A DNA stretch of 64,000 bases from Knoxdaviesia capensis (lineage: Eukaryota > Ascomycota > Sordariomycetes > Microascales > Gondwanamycetaceae), in the NCBI GenBank assembly GCA_001510575.1, contig LNGK01000002.1, positions 649,355-713,354 of the forward strand, read 5' to 3'. The notes under the pieces are model-generated. The model was not told where the DNA came from, did not search any database, and saw only the letters and a program-made list of their open reading frames with translations. This document shows, one piece after another, positions 48,344 through 61,249 of this stretch; the first letter of the stretch is position 1, and every line of letters begins with the position of its first letter. The position numbers and the translations under genes are program-made.

Positions 48344-51300
48344 CTACTTAGCATCCAATCAAACCCGCAAGTCTGTGGTTAGCGAATAGGGACCGAGAGA
48401 TTTTGGAGACATGCAGTGTGGGGGGAGAAGAGAAGAATTGGAGGAACGGAAGGGCATAATATGTATATATATAGAGAGAGAGAGAGAGGGTGAGGGAGGG
48501 TTTATACTCAAGAGAGAAACCGTGGGACCAGAGGAATTACGTGGGGGACGGAGAGGGGGAACGTGAAACCATACAATGAGAAGCAGCAGGAAGAGGAAGA
48601 AAAAAAGGAATTACGAGAATGAGGAGCACGATATATCGAAAGAAGTGTTGGAAGCCTTTAACCCTCAAAATGCACGATGCCGAAACGGAAACATAAGCAC
48701 ACGAGAGGCGAGAATAGCCGGTCGAAAGTCTGCATACGGTGGACGTTTAGGCGGGTAAACGCCGGGAGATCTTCTCAGGTGGTGATTGGCGCCGTGATAT
48801 GGACGGTGGAAACCAAATAACAGGGACCAGGAGGGAAAAAAGCACGGCGGAAAAACACCCAAAGATCCCTCCTCTCGGTTGCTTTGATTATGGTCAAAAG
48901 TTCTGTGTGGTGGTTTTCTCCTCCTCGGGGGGGAGGCGGGGGAGAACTTTTACGGGACATTCCACATCTCTCGCGTTTCTGTGTCTGTGGCCTCTTTTAC
49001 CTACCATGCCGGTGTGTGGCGGTGTCTGACGCTGATGAACACGTCTATATATCCAGGTCTGCTGTGTACACACTCTCGCCCGGCATGTTGCTTTGCGTGT
49101 TGGCGGCCGGCCACCCGGGATGCTGCGGGCTGGTGCTCACCGTCACGGGTGCGTGCATGTGGCTTGTGCTGCTGTGTTCCAACAAGTACAAAGCAGAAGA
49201 CAAGGGGGGGCACAAACTGTGTCGATGTGCCCCTCAGTCGTGGCCCGCCGAATCTGGCTTCTTCCTCCGGCCGGGGTTGACTGAGGAAGAGGAACTTTCA
49301 AGAAGGATGAGGGGGCCGAGGGGAAGGAGGGGAAGGAGGGGGAGAGGTTCCATGTTGGATCGGGCCTCTCTCCCCGGTCGTCTTCACCGTTCGGCCTGTG
49401 GTGTATAGTATTTCTTTTTTCTTCATCCCCCTCCCCTCCCCTCTCCCTTCCCGCCCCTCCATTGTGTCACTGTCACCATGCCATGACCCTGGACCCAATC
49501 CCGGTGGTTGGACGTGCTGTTCCTAACGTGTGGCGGCGCTTCTCGCTGCCTGAGGGCCCAACCCCTTCCCACGTGTCGGGGGGTTGATGCAGCACTCCGA
49601 TTTGCCGCTCCTGAACTTTCTTTTCCTCCGACCTTCCCGGCGGATATCTGGACTTTCACGATCGTGAAAGATGGACATTCCACCTGTTTCCCTCTCCGGG
49701 GCGGGCATGAGCCGCCGCCTTCTCCAGGAACGCCCTCCAGCCAAATCGCCGGTCCAGCCCCCGCGCGGGAACCGCCTCCCGTCTTCCCGGCAGGACCAGT
49801 TCCGCGCAATGTGCGGACTGCCCCGGGCCAGACGCAGGCCCCACGCACCCAACGGGCGTCCGTCCGAGTGCCTGTTACGAGACCCCGCGGACGAAGGTTG
49901 TCGTGTCTACTCCACTCGTGGTTCTCCCACTGTATTATCCTTCGGGGAATCCGGTGGCTTTTTTCTTTTCTTTTCCTGTCACTCTTCACGTGCGGTGGCA
50001 GCACGGAGTTTGCCGTGTCGCCCAGCGCGCGAGGACCACGCCCCAAGCGTGTGTGTTTGTGTATGCGCGTAGGTTTTGGGGCTCTTTGTGGGAAAGGTAT
50101 GGAATCCTTTGCCCTACGACGTGTGTCGTCATGCGGAGTGTCGGGGTGCAGCACCCGCCCGGGGAAACGTACCGGTTCGGTGATTCTCTTCGCCTTTCGC
50201 ATCCCGTTCCCGGTAGTCTCTTTTGTTGCGAGACTGCCGGAGACGGAGGAGTGTGCAGCTCTTGCTTATTCCACGGCAGGCAAACGCCTCCGGCCATCGG
50301 GGTTTATTCAGTGTCGAACCCAGCTTGCAGTTCCTCTTCGGCGAGCTTCCTCGATGGGCTGCTGAACCCCGATAGAGATGGCTTCAGGGTCGACACCCAC
50401 GGCAGGTCTGGCTTCACGAAATGCAACCCCCCTCGGGTGTCTGCCACCTTGTATTTACAGGTCTACAATGAGCCCACTGCCAGTGTCCAGGCCGGGAAAA
50501 CTGCTGCTCACTTGTTCACCACGGGCATGCCCTCTTTGACGCCATACCCGCCGCTCCCTACCGACTAATAAGACCTAGCCCGGGCGGTCGGACGAACATG
50601 CGTGAAGAGTCCTCGCTTGCACCGTGCATCGAGAGTGCGGGTTGAGACCGGGAATGAGTGGCTGGTGATAGAGTCCCCCACAAGCCTTCTGTGCAAAGGG
50701 GCTTTCACCCCGCTCCCCGCTCCCCCCTCACGGCTCAGGCCGATGAACTGTGGTGGCCGAAAGCCAATGTCGGCGGACGTTCGTGCGATCTGCTAAACCC
50801 CACTGTACTAACTACCAGGAGACGAGCGTCGCACGAGGCCCGAGCACATGTCTATGGTGTCCGTTCCGGGATTTGCGGTGTGCGTGCGATCGGAGATGGT
50901 TCTGCTCAGAGGCCGGTGGCCGTTGCTGCACCAAACCGGGCGGGGCGGGAGAACCGGGCGGGCCTTGGGGTCCGTCGGGACTCGCCGGCGCCAACTTGTA
51001 GCTCCCGTGGATGGTTTGTTCTGTATCCCATGGGACACATACTACGAACCGGAATTGTGTTGTATTGTTAGGTTGTACACTTCGTTCATGCACAACACCA
51101 CTTGAACAAAACGCTCCCCCCCCCCCTTGGCCACTCCAGCTTCGCGCCGCGAAATTTCCGGGGACCGCGAAGGGAGATCAGCGACCAACCCGGGCGCGCG
51201 CGCGCGCCCACGGCCCTGTATAGTGTATACTCCGCAGCTCGTAACCCGTACACACAAGCGTTCGCGCGGCCCCAGACAATCGTTCGCACGTCCGGGACGA

Positions 51301-54300
51301 TCGATGCCGGCGGCCGGATTCGGCAGCCACGGCGTCGCTAGCCACTCTCCTCTTCCTCGCTTCTCTAACATGCGCGAGTCCCACTAAATACAGTTGTTGT
51401 TCGTTAAAACCGCCCCGGCTCAACTGCACCGTCTCCCGGGAACACTGCGCAACCCCCCGGGTGATACTGTCGTTGTTGGTGATGGCTGCGTTTTAGGGTA
51501 TCAGATGCGTGCCGCTTGTGGGTTCCTGATCGGAGCAGGGATCGGGTAATTTCTCTTTTTTGTTCAATTTTTTTTTTTCACTTCTCTCTCTGTTCTTCTA
51601 CGGGCGGCGGGTGGAGGAGGGGATGAACATCAAACGAGTCAGGGCCATACGGGGGATTTTCCAACAAGCGATCGGCGACTGGTCAGGTTCGTCTCATGGG
51701 GTAGGGATGTGGGGTTGTTTTTGTTGTTTGGATGTTTGCTTTGCACCATCTCGTCTGTTTTTCTCTCTCTCTCTCTTTCAATTTTCGGGGAGAGGCCGTG
51801 AAGAACCCTCGTTCAGGCCACAGACGGGAAGTTTTGTCTTTTTTTGCTTTGCATGTATGCATGCACCCCGAAGCAGAGCGTGGTGGTGGTGTGATTGCAG
51901 CTTATGTGTGTGTGTGTGCGTGCGTGTGGTTGGGCGCCGACTTTCGCCACGGACGCTCCGATTACCTGCGCCTGAGATCACTGCTAGAGCTGCAGTGTAT
52001 GGGAGAAGCCAGCCGAGGGTTTCTCTTTTCTCCTTTTCCAGGGCTTCCATCCAGCCTGTGCAGAACATACCAAGCACAGATGTCCCGGCGAATATCGAAG
52101 GGTTGGTAACCCTAACACATCCCCATCCAGCCAACAAGATGTTTCCAGCAAACCCTGTCTGGGCCCATGACGAACGGCGTTTTATGAAACGTATGCGAGA
52201 GAGCCACCTGGAAAGCAGCGGCGCACGACGGAAGAAGAGGCGGCAATGCGCCTCGCACACTGTGTGGCTGTTCCACGCCATTCTTCCGGTGCGCGGAATC
52301 CCGCCTGGAGGAGACACATGGTCGAGGAGCGAAGGAATCGGACTGCAAGCATGCAATACGTAAAGTGCCCGGTTGTGTTGTGTATGTGGACAGAAGTGTA
52401 TGATGTGCGCTTTTTTTTTTTTTTTTGGTGATATGATCGATCCTTATGCCGGGCATGGGCGGGGACCTTCAATTTACGAAGGAGGGAGAGAAATGGCGCC
52501 GGAGGTCAGGCCTGGCAAGGCGGCCTCTCTCTCTCCCGTGGTCTTCCTCGCTGCTTCAGTTCTCTCAGCCTCTTCTTCGCTGCGAATCTGCACTGGCTTG
52601 CCTGGTCCACCACAATGTTCAGGCACCCGAACCACGCAGCGCCGATCAACCGCGGAGCCCGGGTCGTCGGACGGCGCCTGGCAGGCTGGGAAGGCGAGGG
52701 ATGTGTGGCATACACGTCAACGTGGGAAATACGAGGCGCAGACGCACACATGCAGAACATGTCTTGGGTTGTCGCGGGTTTCCAGCTCGTTCAGGTACTG
52801 GGTGAAAGGTGACCTGTAACTCTAAGAAAGAGACCACCAGAACAAACACACACAGACACATCACTTTGTAGCCCTGGCAGCTGAAACGCTCTCTCGGGTC
52901 GTTGGGCCACCCCCAGCCAGCGCAAAAAAAAAGAAAGAAAAGAAAAGAAAAAGAAAAAGAAAAAACCCGAGTTTCGGTAGGCGGGAGGAGATCGGCGGCG
53001 CATCGGATGACGGACGGCGTGGTGAGAGAGTCTGTGAGTACATATAATTTATAGAATGGAATGAAGGCGACCAGAAGAGAGTGGGATGTGAAGAGAGGAA
53101 GGCAGCACCGCGACAGATCGATAGCGGTGACGAGTCGTGATGGGATGATTTCTGCCCTCGTGTGTGCGGTCTTCTCGCGATCAGCCGTTCTGGGCGGGAA
53201 ATGGCGCTTTGCTCCGGCGTGGCCGGCAGCGCAACAAGCCCAGGTCAGACAACTCCGCCAAGTGTGTTCGAGAAGCTTCACCAGCGTCCTCGGGGAACCC
53301 GTCTCCAGCAACCAAACTATCGTTCTCTCTCTCTCTCTCTCGCTCTCTGTCTCTCTCTCTGATATCTCATCTCACTCTCGTTCCCAAAAGCCCGGGACCC
53401 CCCCGAAACCGTGAAGGCCTGCCTCGCCCACCTCCAAGCCTTGGCGGGCTGCACGCACTCTAACTTCATGTTCCCAGAAACGGGAAACCCTCTTTTCCTA
53501 TGTGTAAACCTTTTTTTCCGCTGGCTGTTCCGGCGTGACTGGGCAGGAAATGGGCGCATCACCAATCACACCGCAGAGACTGGCCTCCTCCAGGTTCTCC
53601 CAAACAGGGCTGGCCTTCTGAGGCAGCCCAAGCAAGTCTTTCTTCTGCTGTCGCGAGCCAGAGCGGTCTTGGGCAAAACGAGGCCCGGCCATGCAGCCCC
53701 GACGAAAATAGGATACCGACACAGCCAGAGACATATGGCCTATATGCTGGACGGCCACGTCGCGGATGGGATTCCCCCCCGTATACGCTCGAAGAGGGCC
53801 TCTCTCTAGGCGTCTGCACGTCTATAACCAGAGCTGAAGAGGTTTCCTCCCTGCGAAAGGGTCCCTGGTCGCCGAGAGAAACCTCAGATTCTGCGGAGGG
53901 CTCCAACGCGGACAGAAAACCGCAAAAATCTGCTGGGCAACACAGGGCGGGCTGTGGTAGTTCCACCTGAACTTCTTTTTCTGGAATTTCCAGTTTTGCT
54001 GTAGACAAGACGATCTGCTCGGGTTTCTTTTTTTTGGGGGGGGGGCCGACCACCCATCCACCCATCCATCCATGCCGGATGTCCACCGCCACCACTGGAC
54101 GGCCAGTCCGGGAGGCCGCCGCCGGACAGAGTGGCCGGACCCGAGGCACGTTTTTTGTTTTTGCTTTTTTTTGTTTTCTGTAATTTTCTCCAAAATACAA
54201 TTCTCCTCCTCACTGGTGTTTTTATTTTTCTTTCTTTGAAACTGAATCAAGCTCATCAATTCGGGGGGCGTTTTCCAGAAATTGCCCGCACTAGGCCTCC

Positions 54301-57300
54301 AGTGCTGCTGGCACCAGCCAGGTCGTTTCGTCTGATGCGGTTCAGCGAAACCGGCCCAGCGAGCATGCAGGGGCAGCCCGTCAGTGACCTCGCTGAGCCG
54401 GCCGCGGCTGGGGGCTTCCATTGGTTGCTCTTTGTCAATGGAACTGTTCTTCGGTGCAGATTAATCAGTCCCAACTGAAAAGGGCCCGCCTGAACCCCAG
54501 TAAGAGGGCTCGATGCAGGCTGAGAGCGTGGCAGATCAGACGAGCAAGGAGAGCACACACGGCGATGATAACCAGATATTCGCTCACAGCCCCTGGGTAC
54601 TGCTCTTCTCCTTCACTACTGGCTCCTGTTGAAGCAGCTTCACCTATGTAGTATTCCAGGCACAATGCAGGTATTTTCCGGGCTGTAGTGTGGTTCAAGA
54701 TCCGGATTACACCTACAAGAATCAACGTATATCAAGGAAGAATCCATGCTTCCCACACACCTCCTTTCTACGTGGATATGCTGTAGAAACTGCAAATTCC
54801 GCCCATTGAAGAATTATCGCGTCTTCCCAGTGCGGCCCCGGCCGGCCCCGGGAGGATAGGCCCGTGTCTCCACTAAACCCCGGGCTCGTTCCCCGGGGGA
54901 GGGCAGATCGCCCAAGCCAGGCGATGCTGTCATCCTCACGCACGGCGCGCCATCCTGCCCAAGGAAGGAGAAACAACGCACAGATGTGTATCGTGTCTTT
55001 ATATATATAGACTTTTTTTTCTTTTTCTTTTTTTACATTTCTTGGTTTTTTTTAGGTTGTTTCAATTGTGTTGGCGGAAGGGACCAACTTACAATCCAGC
55101 GTCGCCGCCGCTGGGCAGGTCCTTTCACCCCCGAATAGGAATCCCACGCACCACGCTGTGCCACGGGAGGTTTGGCAGCAGTACGAGGGGCCACATGCAG
55201 GCTGTCAGGCACCCAGAGGAATGAGCGCCCCCCTCCCCAGGAGGATGGAGTTTCTGGGCGGGAGGGCTGGCTGGCCGATTTTGGAACCCTGGAGGCGAAA
55301 GGGGAGGACTCTTTTTTTATACCCAGGATGCAGAGGCTGGCACTACCTACATATGAGGTCGCATTAACAATAACCAGACCATATCAGTTTGTTCGGCTTT
55401 TCTTCCTACCCTTCCTTCTCATTTTGTCTGTTCGTAACGGAATGTATCCAAATAGCTTGTTCCTTGGCGTGCAAATTGCTGGGACAGACAGGGCTGAGCG
55501 ACAAGACGGCGAAAGCTGAAGGGCTGAAGGGGATGGAAAAGCGATGCTCGGTCTATTCAGGGCTGGCTGGCGGGATAGCCAAGTCGGGAAATGGACAGAC
55601 TCTGGAACTTTGGTTCCCCGTGCTTGGTGTTCTGCAGTGGCTGCACAGCAAGAGAAGAGGAAACCCTAAAGCTGGGGGACGGGGCCAAGTTTGAGTTTCT
55701 GGCACGGGACTGGTGAGGTCATCTTCCAGGCAGGATGATGATGTCGACATGGGTGGATGTACTCCGTATGTCAGATTCTGTGGGAGGATGGCATTTCTTC
55801 GCCCAGGGACACTTGTACAGGAAGCATCGGACTTTCAAAAACCGCCGGGAGGTGACCCAAACAAGCCCACCCAGAGAGACGAGACCCGTCACAGAGCAAA
55901 CAAAAGAATCACTGCTCTTTGAGGCACCGAGGACCGGAGACCTAGGCATCGTTGGCCACGATTGGTCGGGAGCGCCCAGGAGCGAGGGTCAACCAGAAAG
56001 AAAAGAAGTGCAGAACAAGATAGAGAGAGGATGACGTCGGCGAGGAGGAGAACAAACTGTCAACAGAGCTCGCCAGGGAAATACTGTACTTTATTCCTCC
56101 CACTTCTTGGGGGGGTTTCGTTCATCCCAGAGTGGTGTGGTGGACACGAGAATGGATTGCCTGTTTCATGCTGCAGAACCTTTTTTTCGGATCTGGTGCC
56201 AACTGCACTGAACTACTAAGAAAAACTCCCTATCTGTGTGCATACCCTCACCAAGATAGACATACGCAGGCGTGATTTGTATTTCAGGAGATTTCAGCAC
56301 CGCGACGACGACCCAACGGGTGGCGAAACCAGCCCAGGATGGGGGCCCAGGACTACAGACGAGAATATGCACCAGAGCCCACCAGATAGGAAGAGAAAGA
56401 AGAAGATGGGGAGACAAACAACAAAAAAATAATAGTAACCCCCCCCCCAAACGGGTGATAGTTGTACCCAATATTACCTTTTGGGTTATAGCTGGACGGT
56501 GCCCGTTTGAGTTTAGCTCGACAGGCCGGTTGTTTCTTTATTCTCCTTCTCCTGTAGGCGTGGCAGAGCATTCAAACGTCGATACCGACAGCCAGCCAGG
56601 ACAGGACAGGCGAGGATGGTTGGGTGGTGGGCGTGTCCTTTCGATGAAAGGACACCTGCTTCTCGTTTCTCCGGACATTCTCAACTTCTGTAATTTGGAA
56701 GGGGAAAAATAAGATGTCGTCACAGGAAGCTTGGTGTCGTATGGCGAGATCCTCCCGGCTGGCGGTGGCACTTCCTGTGGCATTTTCGCTCTTCCGCTCA
56801 CTTTTTCTGTCCCTCTTTTTTTTCTCTTCTTTCGTCTGTTCTGCAGTTCTGGGTGTCGGCGTTACCAAATGGTTAGATACGCACAACGCGCAGATACCGG
56901 GCTGGCCACTCACTCTGCAAACTGCACGGACAACTCAGTCAGAGAGCGACAACTCAGTCGGAGAGCGCCAACCCAGGTTGGGAGTGATACAGTCAGGAAG
57001 AGAGACCAGCCGGGAGAACGACAGAGGGAGGGGAGAAGGAAAAAAAAACTCCTGGGCTCACATCACACATCCAGTAGTGTCCGTATATGTGAGGCTGATA
57101 TACCCTCCCGGCCTGGGGGGTGCCACCCACTTTCTGCGATTTTCCCTCGTCTTTTTGCGTTCGAGCTGGCAACAAGAGGGAATCCTCCGCCTGTCATTTT
57201 CTTCCTTGTTTCCAGAGTCAGTCTCTGCGAAGGTCTCTGTTTCGCCCAGCGTCGTGGGCGTGGCTGTGGCGGGTCTCTTCGGCCTTCCCTCCTCGTATAT

Positions 57301-58189
57301 GTGTGCTGTTCCACAGGTCCTCTTCCTCTCTTCTCCGCCATCCCAAGTCCTGTGTTCGTTCCTCTTTGCGTGTGATCTATCTTAGGTACTGTGTCCCCCT
57401 CCCCACGGTAGATCCTCCTCGTCCCTCTCTTTTTCTGGCCCTGCTTGCCCTATCCCGCTCGTGCGTGTCGGTAATGCACCGGGAAACCCACAGGGTATCT
57501 CAGGACGGCTCGCGCAGACTGAGGAATGTGTGTTTTCAAAATCATCGATATTAATCTTATTTACGGTACGGTGGCAATCTCAGGACCACCACCCACCGCT
57601 TGGCTTGGGTGTGGGGGGGAGCATCCTCCAGCATCGTCGACTTCCCTGTTTCTCGCGCTGGCCCCCGTCCCTCTAGAAGAGGCAAAGTCACGTAGCTTTA
57701 TCTAAGTGGTTGTCATTTTTTGTCATTTTTTCTGTCCTGTGTCCGTCGTCTTTAAACACCCGCTTGCTGTCGTCCAATGTCGCCTTCCAATCCTACGCGG
57801 AAAAGCAGATCCCACTGCGCCAGATAGCCCGCCCACTTGTCCAAAAGTGAGCCTGAAAGTGCAACAGAAAAAGCCTGGGTGGCTGCGACACAAAGGCGAA
57901 CGCCGCGATATAACAGGCAAGATACCGACTGCTACGGTTACTGCGACTGCAGATCTCGCGGGTTAATTAACTAGCTGCCCTCTTTTCTTATCGTAATCTC
58001 TTCGTTTGGCGGCTGAGTCTTTTTCTCGCTTTTTCTTCTCCCTGGCTCCAGATCGCCCGGTATGCCCCCTGATAAAACGGGAAACACTCCCGGCGGAAAC
58101 AATTGCCCACGGGGTTCACTTTTTTTTCTTTTTTCTTTTTTATGTGTGGGTATCTAAAATTGAAAAAAAAATTGGCATAGGAAGTCTTT
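48344..58189. other. gene desert, about 9.8 kb
   Basis: No gene recognised beyond the aminopeptidase promoter at the left. The DNA has normal CA/TG content, so it is not RIP-mutated. It includes a CT tract at 53323-53360, a purine tract of A/G near 52925-52965, C and G homopolymers (near 51116, 54042 and 56440), and a TATA-rich run near 55000. Frames up to 285 codons occur without recognisable motifs or codon bias. Confidence 0.55.
48464..48473 (-). promoter_or_regulatory. TATA-like element upstream of the aminopeptidase gene
   Basis: TATATATATA lies 121 bases upstream of the outer and 319 bases upstream of the inner aminopeptidase ATG. The sequence is palindromic, so orientation is taken from the gene. 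Confidence 0.4.
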
Positions 58190-58480
58190 CTATGGCTGTC
58201 TGAGCTTTTCGGTATTCTCGATCCAACGGTCGAGTCTACGGAAGAATGCATTGTGGGCGTTGTCGGCCTCAATCTGCAGGTACCCGACGATAGAGGGGTT
58301 GCATGTTCGGGTTAGGGTTGGCCTCACTCTCCAGGTCAGCGACGGCGACACATGCACCTTGGTGAAACGACCCGGGGCCGGCACTTCTGGCCGTTAGAAC
58401 TTGGGTCTGGTCTGGCATAGGCAGGTCTCGACACCATGTGAAGTGCGCCGTCTCTGCACTAGCTGTCGACACCTGTTAGA
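58190..58480 (-). pseudogene. possible degraded C-terminal gene fragment
   Basis: Two overlapping minus-strand frames look coding by codon choice but are in different phases. The upstream one reads GACVAVADLESEANPNPNMQ and then stops; the downstream one reads PSIVGYLQIEADNAHNAFFR then RLDRWIENTEKLRQP and stops at 58190. A frameshift near 58290-58310, or an unrecognised short intron, would join them. I cannot name the family. It sits 320-600 bases from the RIP-mutated retrotransposon, so it may be a gene broken or truncated at the edge of the island. Very uncertain. Confidence 0.3.
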
Positions 58481-58800
58481 GGGGAGGTGTGCATGTGTCT
58501 TGCCTAGTTCTTCGCAAAACTAGTCAGGCCTACACACGCATTCCGGACTCGTTCATTCTGCTAGCTAGAGATGTCCGGCGTTGGTGCTCTTCGCGCCCCA
58601 GGCTAATGAGGGTCCGCTTGAAAGCTTTCCAGGGTTACGGTTGGCTGGGGATCCTGTGGAGAGCAAGCAACAGACACACTCCAGATGTAATGTCAAAGTA
58701 AAGGCGAGGAGAGATGAGGGGGAGCGAAGGGATAGAGAGTTCAAGACAGCCAGTGTTCGAATACAGGAAAGGCGGTTAGAATTAGAAGCGTAACTTTGCA
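58481..58800. other. flank of the RIP island
   Basis: Ordinary-composition DNA with CA and TG dinucleotides. No gene is seen. The change to TA-rich, CA/TG-free sequence begins between about 58800 and 58880. Confidence 0.5.
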
Positions 58801-59096
58801 GTTAATACCATTTATAAAGGTAGGGGGTAAAAAATAAGATAAGTAGTTAATAGCTATGAAATACTATGCTAGAATAGATAGGGGGAAAGCTTCCTTCTTA
58901 TCCCCTATGGGATCTAGGCTTCCTCCCGTTTAGATCCCTAATACCTTCTAAGGCTTCCCTTCCTATACTAGGCTCTTCGTAAATCTATATTATATCTATT
59001 ATTATTCCCTAGGCTATTTATCGTAGCCTTATTCTTTATTATAAACTTCTAGCTATATAAAGGATAATATAATATAAATTAATCTAATATTTAATA
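58800..59096 (-). repeat. putative 3' LTR of the copia element
   Basis: On the element strand the LTR would begin at 59096 with TATTAA, which is a TGTTAA start after TG-to-TA change, directly after a polypurine tract. The outer (left) end is not certain; mutation density falls off between 58880 and 58800. The length of about 300 bases is plausible for copia. Confidence 0.5.
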
Positions 59097-59105
59097 CCCC
59101 TTCTT
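59097..59105 (-). other. polypurine tract (plus-strand primer site) of the retrotransposon
   Basis: AAGAAGGGG on the element strand, immediately before the putative LTR start, in the position required for plus-strand priming. Confidence 0.55.
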
Positions 59106-59389
59106 AGTTAGAACGTTATATACTAGTAGTCCCGCGTACCTCTTAAATAATACTCTCCTTAATAACTTAGTTAGTATATCCGCTAATTATTCTACCGTAG
59201 GTACGTATTATACTCTAATATTAAGTTCCTATACTCGGTTAATAGTAGAGTAAAGAGGCGTACTAACGTATTTTAGGTTTAGATAGTAAGTAGGTTTCGT
59301 AATAGCGGTAATAGTAGCGGTATTATCCTCTTAGAGGACGATATTCCTAATATAAAAGTTAAGCTCGGTTAGTAAATATTAAAGCTATA

Positions 59390-59620
59390 CTAGGTAGTAT
59401 ATAGTCTCTCGTAACGCGTAGATCTCGGCTTTAGCGGAAGAGTTAGTAGTCCGCCTCTACTATTTACTATACTAGCTAATAGGGTTATTATTAAGTATAA
59501 TAACGTAACCGGTAGTTAATTTAAATTCGGCGTCTTCGGTATTACTGTATGAGGTATCGGCCTAGGCGTTTAGTATCTAATCTTACGCCATAAGACTCCG
59601 TTAGTAGGTAATCCCCTTCT
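59390..59620 (-). pseudogene. RNase H domain remnant (copia)
   Basis: The minus strand reads GYVIILNNNPIS, two residues with stops, then a Ser/Ala/Lys/Ala/Glu motif equivalent to the copia SSTEAEY block and ALREAIYYL-like sequence. Stops sit where Trp, Gln or Arg are usual, as expected from G-to-A changes. Confidence 0.75.
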
Positions 59621-60039
59621 AAGCGTATCTAGTAAGGTACCGTAGTATACGCTTTAGACCTTTAACGTATATAATTCGTAAGTCGTAAGAGAAGCGCGCG
59701 TACTAATATATAACGTAGGCTACGTTAGGTCAGGTCTTTCCTATAAGGTATAAGAGCTTTCCTATTATTCGATAATATAAGCCTTAATTAGTAAGTTATA
59801 TATCTTTATACTTAAGGGGTAAAAAGGTAATTAGCTCTATTAGCGTAGTTACGGTTTAGTAATTTAAAAGCTAGAACTCCTCTAGTATATCTCTAATATA
59901 AGTATCCTAGCTAATTAAGATACTATCGTTCTTAATCTTAATAGCTATTCCTAGGAGCTATTCGGGCTCTCCTTAGTACTTAGAGATTAGGATACTTACT
60001 AGGTCTTTCTCAAATTAATCGGCTATAGATTTATTAAGG

Positions 60040-60625
60040 GAAAGGATTAGTAGGTTATCGATATAAGAAGAAATAACTACTTAGGTCTAGGGGTTATAGT
60101 AGGTTACGTCGTTAGCTTATAAAGGCTTAAATCCGATTATTATAAGTACCTCTTAGAAGCGAATCTACTACTATCTTCCTAATTACTTTAATTTATATAG
60201 TAATTTTAGTAAAATAAAATACTATTAAGCGCTTCCTAACTTCTATCTAACCTTTAGGGCCTCTTTAGGATATTCGTTTAGGTACTTACGTATTATAGGC
60301 TTAGGGATAATATAGATCGTTTCTTTAAGCTCTCCTTATAAGTAGGTAGAAACTACGTCTATCTACTATAAGGTAGCTCTTATCTTAACTACGAGGGCTA
60401 ATAGGATCCTCTACGTATCCGGGGTCGCGGTCGATATAAACGTTTCGTAGAAATTAACGCCTTCTCGTTATTAAAAGCCTCGAGCGTACTATCTTACTTT
60501 CTTCTTAGTTTCGTTACCCTCCGTATTAGTCTTCTATCGAAAGGCGAGCTTCGTAGTAATCGGTTTCTTTAGAGGCTTTCCCTATATTACTTTAAAAGTC
60601 TTTATCTTAATAACCTTCCGAAATT
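60040..60625 (-). pseudogene. reverse transcriptase domain remnant (copia)
   Basis: The minus strand shows the family blocks in order: KARGF-like, NFYETFISTATPDT, RILLALVVK, QIDVVSTYLQGELKETIY (the Q is now a stop) and LLYKLK. The catalytic box at 60054-60065 reads YIDN where copia has YVDD, a G-to-A change that removes a catalytic aspartate. Confidence 0.85.
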
Positions 60626-61249
60626 TAGTTTTAATAGCTTCTATCTAGGTTCTTATAGCTTTCTAATCTCGTTAAGGGTTACGTTTTAATACTTCGTTAG
60701 TATTACGTAGGTAGATTAAATTAGATATTACTATAAAAGTACTTCCCGGTAGTTAGTCGCTAGCTAATTCGTTAAGGTCTTCGAGTTTATCTAGTCTCGA
60801 GCGGCTCTTATTAGTAGTAAGAGGATTTACGGTTATAATTTCCTTATTATCTAATAAGTTCTACGTATTAGACGGTTCTAATATAGCCGTTAGCTCCGAT
60901 ACCCCGGATAGCTCTAGTACGCTAGATAGCTCTAATACGTTAGATATCCCCTTCTTAGGGATACTATTACTAATAGTAGCGCTAGCTTTCGACTAGCGTA
61001 GCGCTCCTAGAAGGTAAGATCGAACGTACTTTCTATATAAAAGCTTATAGATACGTTCCTAAAACCGGATATCCTTAGTAATATATACCTATCCGAATTC
61101 TAGAATCTATACTCTATAAAGATAGCGGCCTTAGTATCTAACTAAGATACCTTCTACGCCCGTAGGTACTAGCTTAGTATTTTAGCTATCGAATTTAGCG
61201 CTTAATATCTTCTATCGCTAGAGGGGGTTTATATATATAATATATTTAG

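Noticed and set aside
49508..50365. 285-codon open frame in the third desert
   Set aside because: No motif; an overlapping frame (49903-50568) is almost as long, as expected in GC-rich non-coding DNA.
58741..58770. GTTCGAATAC resembling a tRNA B-box
   Set aside because: No paired T stem, no A-box at the right distance and no T-run terminator.
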